32,762 nucleotides of DNA from G026625185 sp963727835 (GCA_963727835.1 CAVSIB010000058.1:1-32762); one strand, 5' to 3'. Shown: positions 25,018 through 32,762, counted from the first letter of the stretch. Notes: generated by a model from the sequence alone, not told the origin. Numbers and translations: made by a program.

Positions 25018-26256
25018 TTATTCGTGGGTTATTCGATCTTCCGGGAGTTGATATTCCAAAGAGCGGGCTAATTGGTAAAAATCAGAATTCTTATGAATAT
25101 AGCGAATTTTTGCGAGCAAAGTCTTGGGGTCAATTAATTCGTGAAAGGGGACGTATTTAATTTGCATTTGGTCCTCAACGCTTACCATCACTCCTGAAAA
25201 ACCTTTTTGACAAATGGCTCGAAACGCCCCGACCCCCAATTGACTTCCCAGCATAACATCAAAGGCAGCTGGTTCCGCACACCGGGTTTCATAACCAATC
25301 TGCTTTGCTCGAACTTTTAATGATTCTTTGGGATATAGTTCTTTATATCGCGCTTCAAGTTCATTTGCTATAAACCTTCCGACTTCAGCGTCACCCAGGA
25401 CAATATTCCCGTGTCGGTCAACCCTTGTTGGTCTTAAATTTTCAGGTAGAAGTTCTGCTAATCCTTCACTGACACAAACCACTCCATATTTTTTGCCCTC
25501 GCGCGCCCGTGCCTCCATAAGCGCCAACAGGTCGTCAATAAGCTTATCAAGATTAAACTCACCCTTGATATTTTCCACACTTATCATGCGGACCGCCTCA
25601 CCAGCAATACCTGCCGCATAGGTAAGCCAGCCTGTCTTCCTGCCCATAATTTCTAAGATAAACCAGCTATTCGTGGAAGCAGCATCTGCTCCCAGATTTC
25701 TGATTTCATTAGCGGCAAAATTTGCGGCCGAGGTATATCCAAAAGTCCAATCAATCCCCAAATAGTCGTTATCAATTGTTTTCGGGATATGAACAAGATG
25801 CATTGGTCTGATATCAGGAAGGTGATATTGCATTAAATAAAGATAATTTGCCGTTTTGAGGGTATCATCGCCACCAATAGTAATAAGACCATCAATTTCA
25901 CAATGGTCCATCCATTTATAAACATTTAATAATCGACGATTTTTTTCAGGGTTGGTTAAATCGTGAATTGAAGAAATTCCTTTCCCAGGGTTCGCTCGAG
26001 AAGTTTTAATAATAATTGACTTAATATTTCGAATCCCACTTACATCTGCTAACGTCAATATTTTATAATGCTCATTGGGAGCTAAAGCATTTCCTTCTTC
26101 GTATTCCTGTAGAAATTCAAACCCTTGCAAAAAACCATAGACTTCAACTCCAGCATTCACCAGATTCATAACTGTTGCTGAAATAACAGCGTTAGCTGCT
26201 GGAGCTGGTCCACCAGAGAAAAGAAGTCCAATATGTTTTACTTTTGGCAATTCCAT
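25018..26256 (-). CDS. pfp: Pyrophosphate-type 6-phosphofructokinase
   Basis: 412 residues with the PFK fold: GLLFSGGPAPAANAV at 10-24 (phosphate-donor loop), the GGDD motif at 128-131 (TIGGDDTLK), PKTIDND at 158-164, and IMGRKTGWL. The second Asp in GGDD (Gly in ATP-PFK) with Lys in PKTIDND is the recognised signature of PPi-dependent enzymes, which interconvert fructose-6-phosphate and fructose-1,6-bisphosphate reversibly. The reading frame is fully open. AAGGA lies 9 bases before the start. It forms an operon with the coiled-coil protein. An unrelated-looking ATP-type PFK 1.5 kb away is broken, so this may be the cell's working PFK. Confidence 0.92.
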   Translation of the reverse strand: MELPKVKHIGLLFSGGPAPAANAVISATVMNLVNAGVEVYGFLQGFEFLQEYEEGNALAPNEHYKILTLADVSGIRNIKSIIIKTSRANPGKGISSIHDLTNPEKNRRLLNVYKWMDHCEIDGLITIGGDDTLKTANYLYLMQYHLPDIRPMHLVHIPKTIDNDYLGIDWTFGYTSAANFAANEIRNLGADAASTNSWFILEIMGRKTGWLTYAAGIAGEAVRMISVENIKGEFNLDKLIDDLLALMEARAREGKKYGVVCVSEGLAELLPENLRPTRVDRHGNIVLGDAEVGRFIANELEARYKELYPKESLKVRAKQIGYETRCAEPAAFDVMLGSQLGVGAFRAICQKGFSGVMVSVEDQMQIKYVPFHELIDPKTLLAKIRYIHKNSDFYQLARSLEYQLPEDRITHE

Positions 26257-26352
26257 AGTTATAATCCTTTTAAATTGAGAAATTAATTTCGGTAATTGTT
26301 GATTAAATATATTTTATTCACACCATTTTTCAAGAGATTTATCATTTAATTT

Positions 26353-26390
26353 AATAAATAACCCTGCAGTTTGCTGATGGGTTATTTATT
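26353..26390. terminator. Perfect 12-bp inverted repeat upstream of pfp
   Basis: AATAAATAACCC (26353-26364) and GGGTTATTTATT (26379-26390) pair perfectly around a 14-base loop. The arms are AT-rich outside and GGG/CCC at the loop end, and each strand ends in a T-rich arm, so a bidirectional terminator or an operator are both possible. It lies about 100 bases upstream of the pfp start codon, in the 513-base gap 26257-26769. Confidence 0.45.
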
Positions 26391-26518
26391 GCTCTGATAA
26401 TACCGGTTTATTTTTGTAGAAGTTTTCCCTCCCATGGGTTAAAAGAAAAAAAAATTATCAAAACCCAAAAGCCAATAATCGCAGTACAAAAGTGGGTGTT
26501 ACTGAGGAAGGGATTATT

Positions 26519-26605
26519 ATGAGTGATGAGAATAAAAACAAGGCCGGATTGCCAGGTAAAAAGGTGATGGGCCTTTTTTGTTTTGAGACCTACTCTCTGG
26601 GTTGA
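26519..26605 (+). CDS. Possible 28-residue leader ORF overlapping a terminator
   Basis: ATG 26519 follows GAGGAAGGG with good spacing. The product starts MSDENKNKAGLPGKKVMG and stops at 26605. Inside it, AAGGCC (26540-26545) and GGCCTT (26570-26575) form a stem followed by a T-run (six T residues, 26574-26579), a terminator-like element. A leader peptide or attenuator for the CMD-family gene (26770) is conceivable, but the peptide has no run of regulatory codons. It could equally be a stub of a lost gene. Confidence 0.3.
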   Translation: MSDENKNKAGLPGKKVMGLFCFETYSLG

Positions 26606-26769
26606 CACACATAAAGGCATTTATTAATTATAAAAAAAGTATGGGAACATAAAGTGAAAAAATTTCCTTCTTGTTATGACTATGATATCGGAGCAATAGC
26701 CAATAGATTTATTGATTAACAGGAGGAGGCTTTATTAAAAAGCTTCGCCCATCTTAAAAGGAGGTTGGA

Positions 26770-27102
26770 ATGGAAAAACAAAAATTTCCTAAATATTATT
26801 TAGCAAACAAAAAAAAGTTTAAGAATTTTTTTGATGCCCTGGAGAACCTTGGTAATCTCATCAAAAAACAGGGCCCATTAGACGAAAAGACTGCCAATCT
26901 TATCCAATTGGCAGCAGCCGCCGCCATACGCTCTGAAGGGTCTGTTCACAGCCATACAAGAAGAGCTATCGAAGCAGGTGCAAAACCTGAGGAGATTTAT
27001 CACACAGTTATTCTCCTCACAGCTACCATTGGCTTTCCAACAGTTGCTGCTGCTTTAAGTTGGGTTGATGATGTGGTAGTGAAGAAACAAGGTAAAAGTT
27101 AA
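26770..27102 (+). CDS. Carboxymuconolactone-decarboxylase (CMD) family protein without cysteines
   Basis: 110 residues forming the small helical CMD/AhpD-like fold: LIQLAAAAAIRSEGSVHSHT, then RRAIEAGAKPEEIYHTVILL and FPTVAAALSWVDDV. AhpD-type peroxidases carry a CxxC-type pair in the place of SEGSVHSH; this protein has no cysteine at all, so a thiol peroxidase role is excluded, and the function is unknown. The ribosome site is excellent (AAAGGAGG, 26757 region). It is a single gene, the last intact low-GC gene before the composition changes. Confidence 0.8.
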   Translation: MEKQKFPKYYLANKKKFKNFFDALENLGNLIKKQGPLDEKTANLIQLAAAAAIRSEGSVHSHTRRAIEAGAKPEEIYHTVILLTATIGFPTVAAALSWVDDVVVKKQGKS

Positions 27103-27547
27103 AAGGACTAATTGATCGAGTTACTAAGATTCTTGCCCGGTGTGTTATATTGCAAAGTTGTCATTTGGGTTTTTGTAGGGATCAGTATAAATATTGTTAA
27201 GTATACAAGCACCCAAGGAACTCCTGAAGCTTCTGAATGTCCATGTCGTGGGACTCTCCAGAGGATGAACTTATCATTCTCACCGGACATGATCAAAAGC
27301 CCCGGCTTATCATCTCATACCCCTCTATCACTGCAGAGGCCGGTGAGAGAGTAGAGGACAAATAAAGTAAAATTATTGGATTAGGTCTCATTCTCGCATG
27401 GTCTGCGAAGCGGCCGAACAGAAGAGGGCACAGAAGAGAAAACCCATTCCCATCGTAGCCATGGTACATCTCTTCGCCGCCAGGGACCAGACCGTTGAAG
27501 GAGACGGGGTGTGTGAACTGTAAATCGGCTTCTTGGCAACGGTTTAG
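27103..27547 (+). other. Gene-poor stretch at the composition boundary, with a 42-residue ORF
   Basis: No intact gene. Base composition becomes GC-richer from about 27215. A frame at 27237-27365 encodes a protein-like 42-residue stretch (MSMSWDSPEDELIILTGHDQ, later ending ITAEAGERVEDK) without a ribosome site and with stop codons just upstream; it is probably a gene remnant I cannot identify. The segment 27366-27547 reads as scrambled, GC-rich sequence with open frames on both strands and no recognisable domain. Confidence 0.35.
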
Positions 27548-27664
27548 AGCAATCTCAAAGGAGAAAAACGATTTTTCAAAGTCGTGGCCTGGTACGATAA
27601 CGAATGGGGGTATTCCAACCGAGTGGTTGATCTTCTCCGATATATGGCGTCCAGAAAAGGCTGA
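27548..27664 (+). pseudogene. gapA: gapA 3' end (glyceraldehyde-3-phosphate dehydrogenase remnant)
   Basis: The stretch VVAWYDNEWGYSNRVVDLL is the invariant C-terminal signature of NAD-dependent GAPDH, followed by a short tail and a natural stop at 27662-27664. The preceding 300 residues, including the catalytic SCTTN segment, are not present upstream in any frame I could read, so most of the gene is deleted or scrambled. It ends 26 bases before the pfk start, consistent with a former glycolytic operon. Confidence 0.85.
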
Positions 27665-27690
27665 GAATCTTTAAGCCAAAAGGAGTAACA

Positions 27691-28071
27691 ATGATTCCGG
27701 GTGATCTCAGTTTTGAGATTTCGAGTTTGGGCGAATGCCGCATCCCTTCTCCTTTGAAGGGGATCTCTTTTGTGAAAAATGAGCAGCGGTTGGTTTTTCA
27801 TTCGGATTTGAGTGAGGTGAAGGAATGTATTGAGGCTGGCAAGGCCTTTCCATCATTTGAAAAGGCAGGACCGCGAGAAAAGATCTATTTCGATCCCTCG
27901 AAACTCAAGTGCGGCATCGTCACCTGCGGCGGCCTTTGCCCAGGCTTAAATAGCGTGATTCGGGCGATCGTCTTGAGTCTTTATCATACCTACGGAGTAA
28001 AAACTGTCTTTGGTTTCCCTTCGGTTACGAGGGCCTCACGTATCGTTATGGCCACGTACCGGTCGAGTTGA
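27691..28071 (+). pseudogene. pfkA: ATP-type 6-phosphofructokinase, 5' part
   Basis: Starts at ATG 27691 after AAGGAG. It reads MIPGDLSFEISSLGECRIPS, then CGIVTCGGLCPGLNSVIRAI, the nucleotide-side glycine loop of the long (plant/spirochaete-like, roughly 430-residue) PFK group. Up to about 28015 (YGVKTVFGF) it matches; the next codons should read a YEGL-type segment, and that lies in the frame ending at 28979 (FGYEGLTYRYGHVPVELTPA). One base appears to be missing at about 28018-28020. This frame then runs into a stop at 28069-28071. Confidence 0.85.
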
Positions 28072-28979
28072 CTCCCGCTTTGGTTGACCGTATTCACCAG
28101 GAGGGGGGAACAATTTTGGGGTCTTCACGGGGGAATCAAGACATCGCCGAAATGGTTGATACGTTGGAGCGGATGAATATCGGAATCCTTTTCACTATCG
28201 GCGGCGATGGGACCCTGCGCGGAGCAAGTGCCATCTCTCAGGAGATCGAACTCCGAAAATTGAAAATTGCTGTGGTCGGCATCCCGAAGACGATCGACAA
28301 TGATATCTCTTATATCGAAAGGTCCTTTGGCTTTGCGACCGCCGTTTCCGAGGCGGGGAGAGCGATCACCTCGGCTCATACTGAAGCCCATGGCGCAAGA
28401 AATGGGATCGGACTGGTAAAGCTGATGGGTCGGGAGTCAGGTTTCATTGCTGCCTATGCTACCCTTGCCTATAGCGATGTGAACTTTTGCTTGATACCCG
28501 AAGTCCTTTTCACCTTAGAGGGGTTTCTCAAGGCTCTCAAGGAAAGGCTGGAAAAGAGTGGCCATGGAGTGATTGTGGTGGCCGAAGGAGCAGGTCAAAA
28601 CATTTTGGAAAAGACCGGAGAGCGGGATGCCTCGGGCAATATCCGTTTTCAGGATATTGGGATTTTTCTCAGGGACCAGATTCATGCCTATTTTAAACGG
28701 ACGGGCACGGAGATCAGCCTGAAGTACATTGATCCAAGTTATACCATTCGGAGCGTCCCGGCGGACGCCATTGATTCCGCCTTCTGCCTGCTTTTAGGAC
28801 AGAATGCAGTTCATGCCGCTATGGCAGGAAGGACCAACATGGTGGTAGGTTTCTGGGTCAATGAATTCACTCATGTTCCTATAGCCTTGGCTACCTCAAA
28901 GCGCAAGAAAGTGGATCCGGAGGGATGGGTTTGGAATAGCGTCCTCACCTCAACGGGTCAGCCCAAGGAGATGCGATAA
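28068..28979 (+). pseudogene. pfkA: ATP-type 6-phosphofructokinase, 3' part
   Basis: It continues the same protein in the other frame (authentic from about 28022): GGTILGSSRGNQD, TIGGDGTLRGA, VVGIPKTIDNDISYIERSFG, KLMGRESGFIAAYA and SYTIRSVPADAIDSAFC. The GGDG motif (Gly where PPi enzymes have Asp) is the ATP-type signature. Apart from one frameshift the gene is full length and otherwise well conserved, so the break is either recent or a sequencing slip. It is the best-preserved member of the GC-rich cluster. Confidence 0.88.
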
Positions 28980-29010
28980 TGTCCATGAATGACGATAAAC
29001 CCGGGGGATA

Positions 29011-29325
29011 ATGATGACTTTGCCAACGCATAAAACCAAAATTGTCTGTACGATCGCCGTGAGCTCGCGGATGGCAACCTGTCAGCCGCTCCAGTTCCTC
29101 CTCGGGCGTATGCTCGTTATATGTGCCAGAGCACCCGGAACAGTGGAAGACGTATGTAAGGCGGTTGGTCAGCGAGCTTGCAATCCTAGGAAAGTTCGCC
29201 GTTCTGACCGAAGGATTTTTCAACAGCACCTGGAAACGAACCATCGCATGGTGATCATTAGTCTCCGTCTAAAGTCTAAGGAAGGGCAAGATGGACAACG
29301 GCGGGATTTCTATTTTGAAGCGTGA
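29011..29325 (+). pseudogene. pyk: Probable pyruvate kinase 5' remnant
   Basis: ATG 29011/29014 is followed by MTLPTHKTKIVCTIAVSSRM, matching the N-terminus of pyruvate kinase (HKTKIVCTIGPAS). After that the expected LxxAGMNVARxNFSHG does not survive cleanly. A different frame at 29120-29254 reads smoothly as YVPEHPEQWKTYVRRLVSEL followed by a hydrophobic stretch, but I cannot identify it. The position directly after pfk supports pyk. Only the first 15 or so residues give evidence, so the assignment is moderate. Confidence 0.45.
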
Positions 29326-29331
29326 TAGGAG

Positions 29332-29494
29332 TGGTGGGATGATCAATCCATGGGATGTTACAGGCGCTCTCTACCCTTTGATTATCCTGATTTATATTTT
29401 GAACAAGAAGAAAAGCCTTTCTTCGAAAATCGCTTTGTCGATCAGTGCCGGGATGGTTCACGCGATTCCTCTGCTTCATTCTGGGAATTTATAA
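29332..29494 (+). other. Unidentified remnant between pyk and glgP
   Basis: A frame from about 29338 reads MINPWDVTGALYPLIILIYI and continues with NKKKSLSSKIALSISAGMVH, one hydrophobic helix and a basic loop, ending at a TAA at 29492-29494. A second frame over the same bases is hydrophilic and also open. There is no ribosome site and no family match; it is probably decayed coding sequence. Confidence 0.25.
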
Positions 29495-29548
29495 TCAGGA
29501 AGGATTTAACATATTGCATACCATATGAAAAATGTGGAAGGGAGTCCG

Positions 29549-30068
29549 ATGACGACAATAAAAACAGAGAGCAACATCAAAAAGAAAAAAGGCAACAGGG
29601 AATTTTTCCCTAAGGCCCCAGGTCCCCGCAAGGAGATTCAAAATTTCACCCAGGAGTTTCTCCGTCATCTTAACTACACGCAGGGGAGGGTTCTCGAGAT
29701 GGGCAACGCCAAACGATCTTTATATGGCCCTTGCCCACACGGTTCGCGATCAGCTCCTCGAACGGTGGTTGCACACGGTCCAAAATTACCCCAAGCCAGG
29801 TGTTCGGATTGTGAGCTATCTGTCGGCAGAATTTCTCCTCGGACCCCACCTTGAGAATAATTTGATTAACCTAGGGATCTATGATGCAGCGCGAAATGCC
29901 CTGGAAGATCTCGGGTTGGATTTTAAAAAAATTATTGAACAAGAAGAAGAACCGGGGCTGGGAAACGGAGGTCTGGGCAGGCTTGCAGCTTGTTATCTGG
30001 ATAGCCTTGGCCACGCTCGAAATTCCTGCGGTGGGCTATGGTATCCGCTACGAATTCGGGATTTTTGA
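29549..30068 (+). pseudogene. glgP: glgP (glycogen/maltodextrin phosphorylase), 5' part, two frame breaks
   Basis: ATG 29549 follows GAAGGGAG. Frame one gives KAPGPRKEIQNFTQEFLRHL to about 29700. An extra G in 29701-29703 then shifts to the frame TPNDLYMALAHTVRDQLLER, followed by VRIVSYLSAEFLLG (phosphorylase YLSxEFLxG signature) and EEPGLGNGGLGRLAACYLDS. A second extra G at 30009-30010 ends this frame. GlgP releases glucose-1-phosphate from storage glucan with phosphate and PLP. Both breaks are single-base gains within short G runs. Confidence 0.85.
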
Positions 30069-31206
30069 CCAGGTCATCAGGGATGGTTGGCAGCTTGAAG
30101 TTACCGACCAATGGCTCCGCTTGGGTAACCCCTGGGAGATACACCGGCCGGAAATCGCTTATCATGTCAAATTTGGTGGACATACCGAAGGCTATTACGA
30201 TGATCAGGGGGGTTATCGCGTGCGCTGGATTCCTGGCCGGGAGGTAAAAGGAACGGCCTATGACACGCCCATCGCCGGGTACCGAGTCAACACCTGCAAT
30301 ACCTTGCGCCTTTGGAAGGCAGAGGCCGTTGAGTCTTTTGATTTTCAAGAATTCAATGTGGGGGACTATTATGGTGCAGTGAATGAAAAGGTCATCTCGG
30401 AGACAATTACCAAAGTGCTCTATCCCAATGATGAGCCGGAAATCGGCAAACGGCTCAGGCTCGCGCAGCAATACTTCTTCGTCTCCTGTTCCCTCCAGGA
30501 CATGCTTCGGATCTACCGTCTGATGGGAGGGAAGCCGGAGGCGTTTCATGAGAAAATCGCCATACAGCTCAACGACACTCATCCCTCCATCGCCGTTGCA
30601 GAACTGATGAGGCTTCTGGTGGATGAATACCAGATCGAATGGGAAAAAGCATGGCACGTGACCCAGAGCACCTTCGGCTATACAAACCATACCCTTCTTC
30701 CAGAAGCCCTCGAAAAATGGCCCCTCGCCATGTTCGGAAGCCTTTTGCCAAGACACCTTGAGATTATCTACGAGATCAATCGACGGTTCTTGGATCAGGT
30801 GCGGGTGAGATACCCGGAAGACGATCAGCGGTGCAGGCGAATGTCCTTGATCGATGAGGAAGGTGGGCGGCATGTCCGGATGGCTAACCTGGCCAGCCTG
30901 GGCAGCCATGCCATCAACGGGGTGGCAGAACTTCACAGTGAGCTGCTGAAAAGGGACGTCCTCCGGGATTTCTACGACCTTATGCCGGAGAAGTTCACCA
31001 ATGTGACGAATGGCGTGACTCCGCGGCGTTTCATGGCTGTGAGCAATCCCAAGACTGAGCGGTCTCATCACCAGCAAGATCGGCGAGGGCTGGATCAAGA
31101 ATCTAAAGGAACTGAGGGGTCTCGAATCCTCTTATCGGAGACCCGAATTTCCAAAAAGAGTGGCGGAGGATCAAGAGGGAAAACAAACATGACCTCGCGG
31201 TTTTGA
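29881..31206 (+). pseudogene. glgP: glgP, central segment
   Basis: Authentic from about 30010: ATLEIPAVGYGIRYEFGIF, GREVKGTAYDTPIAGY, NTLRLWKAEA, IAIQLNDTHPSIAVAELMRL (phosphorylase signature), STFGYTNHTLLPEALEKW and KFTNVTNGVTPRRFMAVSNP (active-site region). After about 31053 an extra base (A at 31054) shifts the frame; the following 150 bases read as LSGLITSKIGEGWIKNLKEL in another frame, then shift again near 31125-31145. The printed tail of this frame after SNPK is not authentic. Confidence 0.88.
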
Positions 31207-32060
31207 TACAGGAGCGCACGGGGATCGCCATCGATGCGGACTCCCTTTTCGACATCCAGGTAAAACGGTTTCATGAATACAAGCGTCAACATCTGAACGT
31301 CCTTCACATCATCACGCTTTATAACCGGATCAAAAATTACCCTAAGATGAAAGTAACCCCCCGAACCTTTATCTTCGGAGGTAAGGCTGCGCCGGGCTAC
31401 TTTATGGCAAAGCTGATAATCAAGCTCATCAACGGGGTGGGAGAGGTGGTCAACCATGATCCCGATGTATGTGGCCGCCTGAAGGTGGTTTTTTTTCCTG
31501 ACTTCAACGTAAAGAATGCCAAATACATCTATCCCGCGGCCGACCTTTCGGAGCAGATTTCAACAGCGGGCAAAGAGGCATCCGGAACGGGCAACATGAA
31601 ATTCTCTCTCAATGGGGCTCTAACGATCGGAACGCTCGATGGCGCCAACATCGAGATCCGGGAAGAGGTGGGAGCTGACAACTTCTTCCTTTTCGGTTTG
31701 ACCGCGGAGCAAGTCTATGAATTGAAGGCGAGGGGCTACAACCCGAAAGAGTATTACGATTCGGATCCAGAGCTCCGGGAGGCCGTGGAAAAGATCTCTT
31801 CGGGATCTTTCTCCAGAGGAGATAGAAACCTTTTCAAACCCTTAGTCGATTCTTTGTTGTATGACGATTCCTATCTCTTATTTGCCGATTATCGTTCGTA
31901 TGTTGAAAGGCAAGGGCAGGTGGGCGTTGCTTATAAGGATCAAGCCAAATGGACGCGAATGTCGATTTTGAATGTTGCCCGGATGGGTAAGTTTTCTTCG
32001 GATCGCTCGATCAAGGAGTACTGCGACAAAATCTGGAAAGCTCATCCTGTTCCCGGTTAA
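31203..32060 (+). pseudogene. glgP: glgP, 3' segment with PLP site
   Basis: The frame opens near 31145 with EWRRIKRENKHDLAVLIQER and continues to the natural stop at 32060. It holds IQVKRFHEYKRQHLNVLHI, PRTFIFGGKAAPGYFMAKLI, the PLP-lysine segment EASGTGNMKFSLNGALTIGT (Lys in NMKF) and LDGANIEI. The whole reassembled protein is about 835 residues, the normal phosphorylase size, so the gene is complete apart from at least four indels. Confidence 0.9.
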
Positions 32061-32146
32061 ACTTGGGAAGTACACGATCGGGTAGGGTGGATTTTGGGAA
32101 AACGGTTCTAAAACCGAAAATATCTATGAACTCAAAAAAATCTGAA

Positions 32147-32402
32147 ATGAAAGTCGTAATTATTGACTGTGGGTTTGTGGGCAGATTAGGGGCCTATGCC
32201 TATGGCCCTCAAAGGCATGGCGAGTGAGATTGTTTTCGTTGATTTAAAGCAAAAGTTGTCAGGCGAAAATACCTCCGCGCTATCCCTTTCAACCGTCTTT
32301 TTGTCCCCTAGCCCATTTGTAAACGGCGAAGTATGGACTTTGGATCTTCTGTCTACTACCAGTTGTGACAAAGTCTTTCGAGGGAGAGGCCAGTTTTGTT
32401 GA
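32147..32402 (+). pseudogene. ldh: ldh 5' remnant (L-lactate dehydrogenase)
   Basis: ATG 32147 starts MKVVIIDCGFVGRLGAYA, the NAD-binding GxGxxG region of lactate/malate dehydrogenases (family VxIIGAGxVGAxxAYAL). After a frame change near 32193 it continues as ALKGMASEIVFVDLKQKLSG, where the Asp that binds the NAD ribose lies. The rest (about 250 residues, including the catalytic His) is absent, and two Gly of the dinucleotide loop are replaced. The frame ends at 32400-32402, just before a 20-base AT palindrome. Confidence 0.7.
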
Positions 32403-32421
32403 AAAAAAGAATTCTTTTTTT
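32402..32421. repeat. Perfect 20-base palindrome
   Basis: AAAAAAAGAATTCTTTTTTT is its own reverse complement. A direct repeat TACCAGTTGTGA flanks it, with one copy 40-50 bases to the left (near 32358) and one starting at about 32428. It could be a weak bidirectional terminator or a replication slippage scar at the truncated ldh. Confidence 0.4.
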
Positions 32422-32531
32422 GAAAAATACCAGTTGTGATTTTTCCCAACCGAGAGGAGTCCAGAATAGACATATAGGTTAGGTTAGTTCTTTTATGTCA
32501 GGGATGAGCATACAATTTTGCAGGGAGGAGA

Positions 32532-32690
32532 ATGGGTAGGGAGACGGAAAATGTGCGGGCCCTATATTTTCCTGAAAATCAAATTAAAGAAGAAGTTGGA
32601 AGAGCCCAGGGAGAATTTTATGAAGAGAAGTCCTATGGTATCCAACTGGCATTTTATTCTTTCATGACTGAATATCTATTGGTTCCATAG
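32532..32690 (+). CDS. Small hypothetical protein (52 aa)
   Basis: ATG 32532 sits behind GGGAGGAG with ideal spacing, and the frame runs to a TAG at 32688-32690. The sequence starts MGRETENVRALYFPENQIKE and is acidic with a helical middle (EVGRAQGEFYEEKSYG) and a hydrophobic end. Codon use and base composition match the low-GC background, not the neighbouring GC-rich block. I do not recognise it; it may be a real small gene or the start of a truncated one. Confidence 0.4.
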   Translation: MGRETENVRALYFPENQIKEEVGRAQGEFYEEKSYGIQLAFYSFMTEYLLVP

Positions 32691-32762
32691 AATCTAAAAA
32701 AAACTGCTAACCGATATTTCGGTCCCAATTAGCCGTTCAAATTAGCATCTAATATTATAGGG

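Noticed and set aside
26643..26800. A reading VKKFPSCYDYDIGAIANRFI that continues past a TAA into QEEALLKSFAHLKRRLEW
   Set aside because: It would overlap the excellent ribosome site and start of the CMD gene in another frame; the second half is probably chance.
29932..31098. A 388-codon open frame on the minus strand
   Set aside because: It is antisense to glgP, whose plus-strand frame carries many family motifs; the minus product shows no domain and has no ribosome site. Long antisense frames are common in GC-rich codon-biased genes.
1..32762. CRISPR array, tRNA, rRNA, prophage or transposon
   Set aside because: I found no regularly spaced repeats, no cloverleaf with T-loop GTTCGA consensus, no rRNA signature, and no transposase, integrase or phage protein.

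Overview
The window reads as chromosome of a diderm, probably anaerobic or fermentative bacterium of a deltaproteobacterial or candidate-phylum type. The pointers are a low-GC background, an MglA-type GTPase next to TPR and PATAN (DUF4388) proteins, an FHA-linked class III cyclase, MutS2, LarC, glutamyl-tRNA reductase with a CcsA-like protein, an EF-G-II-type GTPase, a pyrophosphate-type phosphofructokinase, and remnants of OmpA/SPOR/GNA1162-like envelope proteins. I cannot name the taxon from sequence alone. I see no rRNA, tRNA, CRISPR array, integrase or transposase.

Layout. 0-5.8 kb: a tightly packed plus-strand operon of a TPR protein, an MglA-like GTPase with a long acidic tail, a membrane TPR/zinc-ribbon protein, and a PATAN protein whose C-terminal membrane/pseudopilin-like part is separated by one frameshift in an A7 run. 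6.1-10.8 kb: frameshifted rsmA, an FHA-adenylate cyclase and mutS2. 10.8-11.6 kb: a badly decayed GNA1162-like/SPOR lipoprotein gene. 11.7-17.6 kb: mostly intact genes (small basic protein, zinc-ribbon protein and PtsN-like EIIA on the minus strand, larC, FmdB-type zinc ribbon, ccsA-like, hemA, Mut7-C protein, mogA). 17.7-21.2 kb: EF-G-II-like GTPase and a DUF1786 protein around a candidate structured RNA. 21.3-24.7 kb: three successive pseudogenes (cyclic-nucleotide-binding regulator, molybdopterin oxidoreductase, glycine-zipper OmpA protein). 24.8-27.1 kb: PPi-type phosphofructokinase with a small coiled-coil protein, and a cysteine-free CMD-family protein.

From about 27.2 to 32.1 kb the base composition turns visibly GC-richer and every recognisable gene is broken: the gapA 3' end, an ATP-type pfk, a probable pyk 5' end, a full-length glgP with four or more frameshifts, then an ldh 5' remnant. 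Together these spell a glycogen-to-lactate route that was probably acquired as a block and then decayed, while a PPi-type PFK stays intact next door.

The main theme is selective decay: long genes (mutS2, EF-G-II, larC, hemA, pfp, the 2.1-kb TPR gene) are open throughout, while sensory, envelope, molybdoenzyme and sugar-catabolism genes carry frameshifts and nonsense codons. Assembly error is the rival explanation for the single-indel cases (rsmA, PATAN gene, pfk, possibly glgP). It is hard to defend for the genes with several indels plus nonsense codons.
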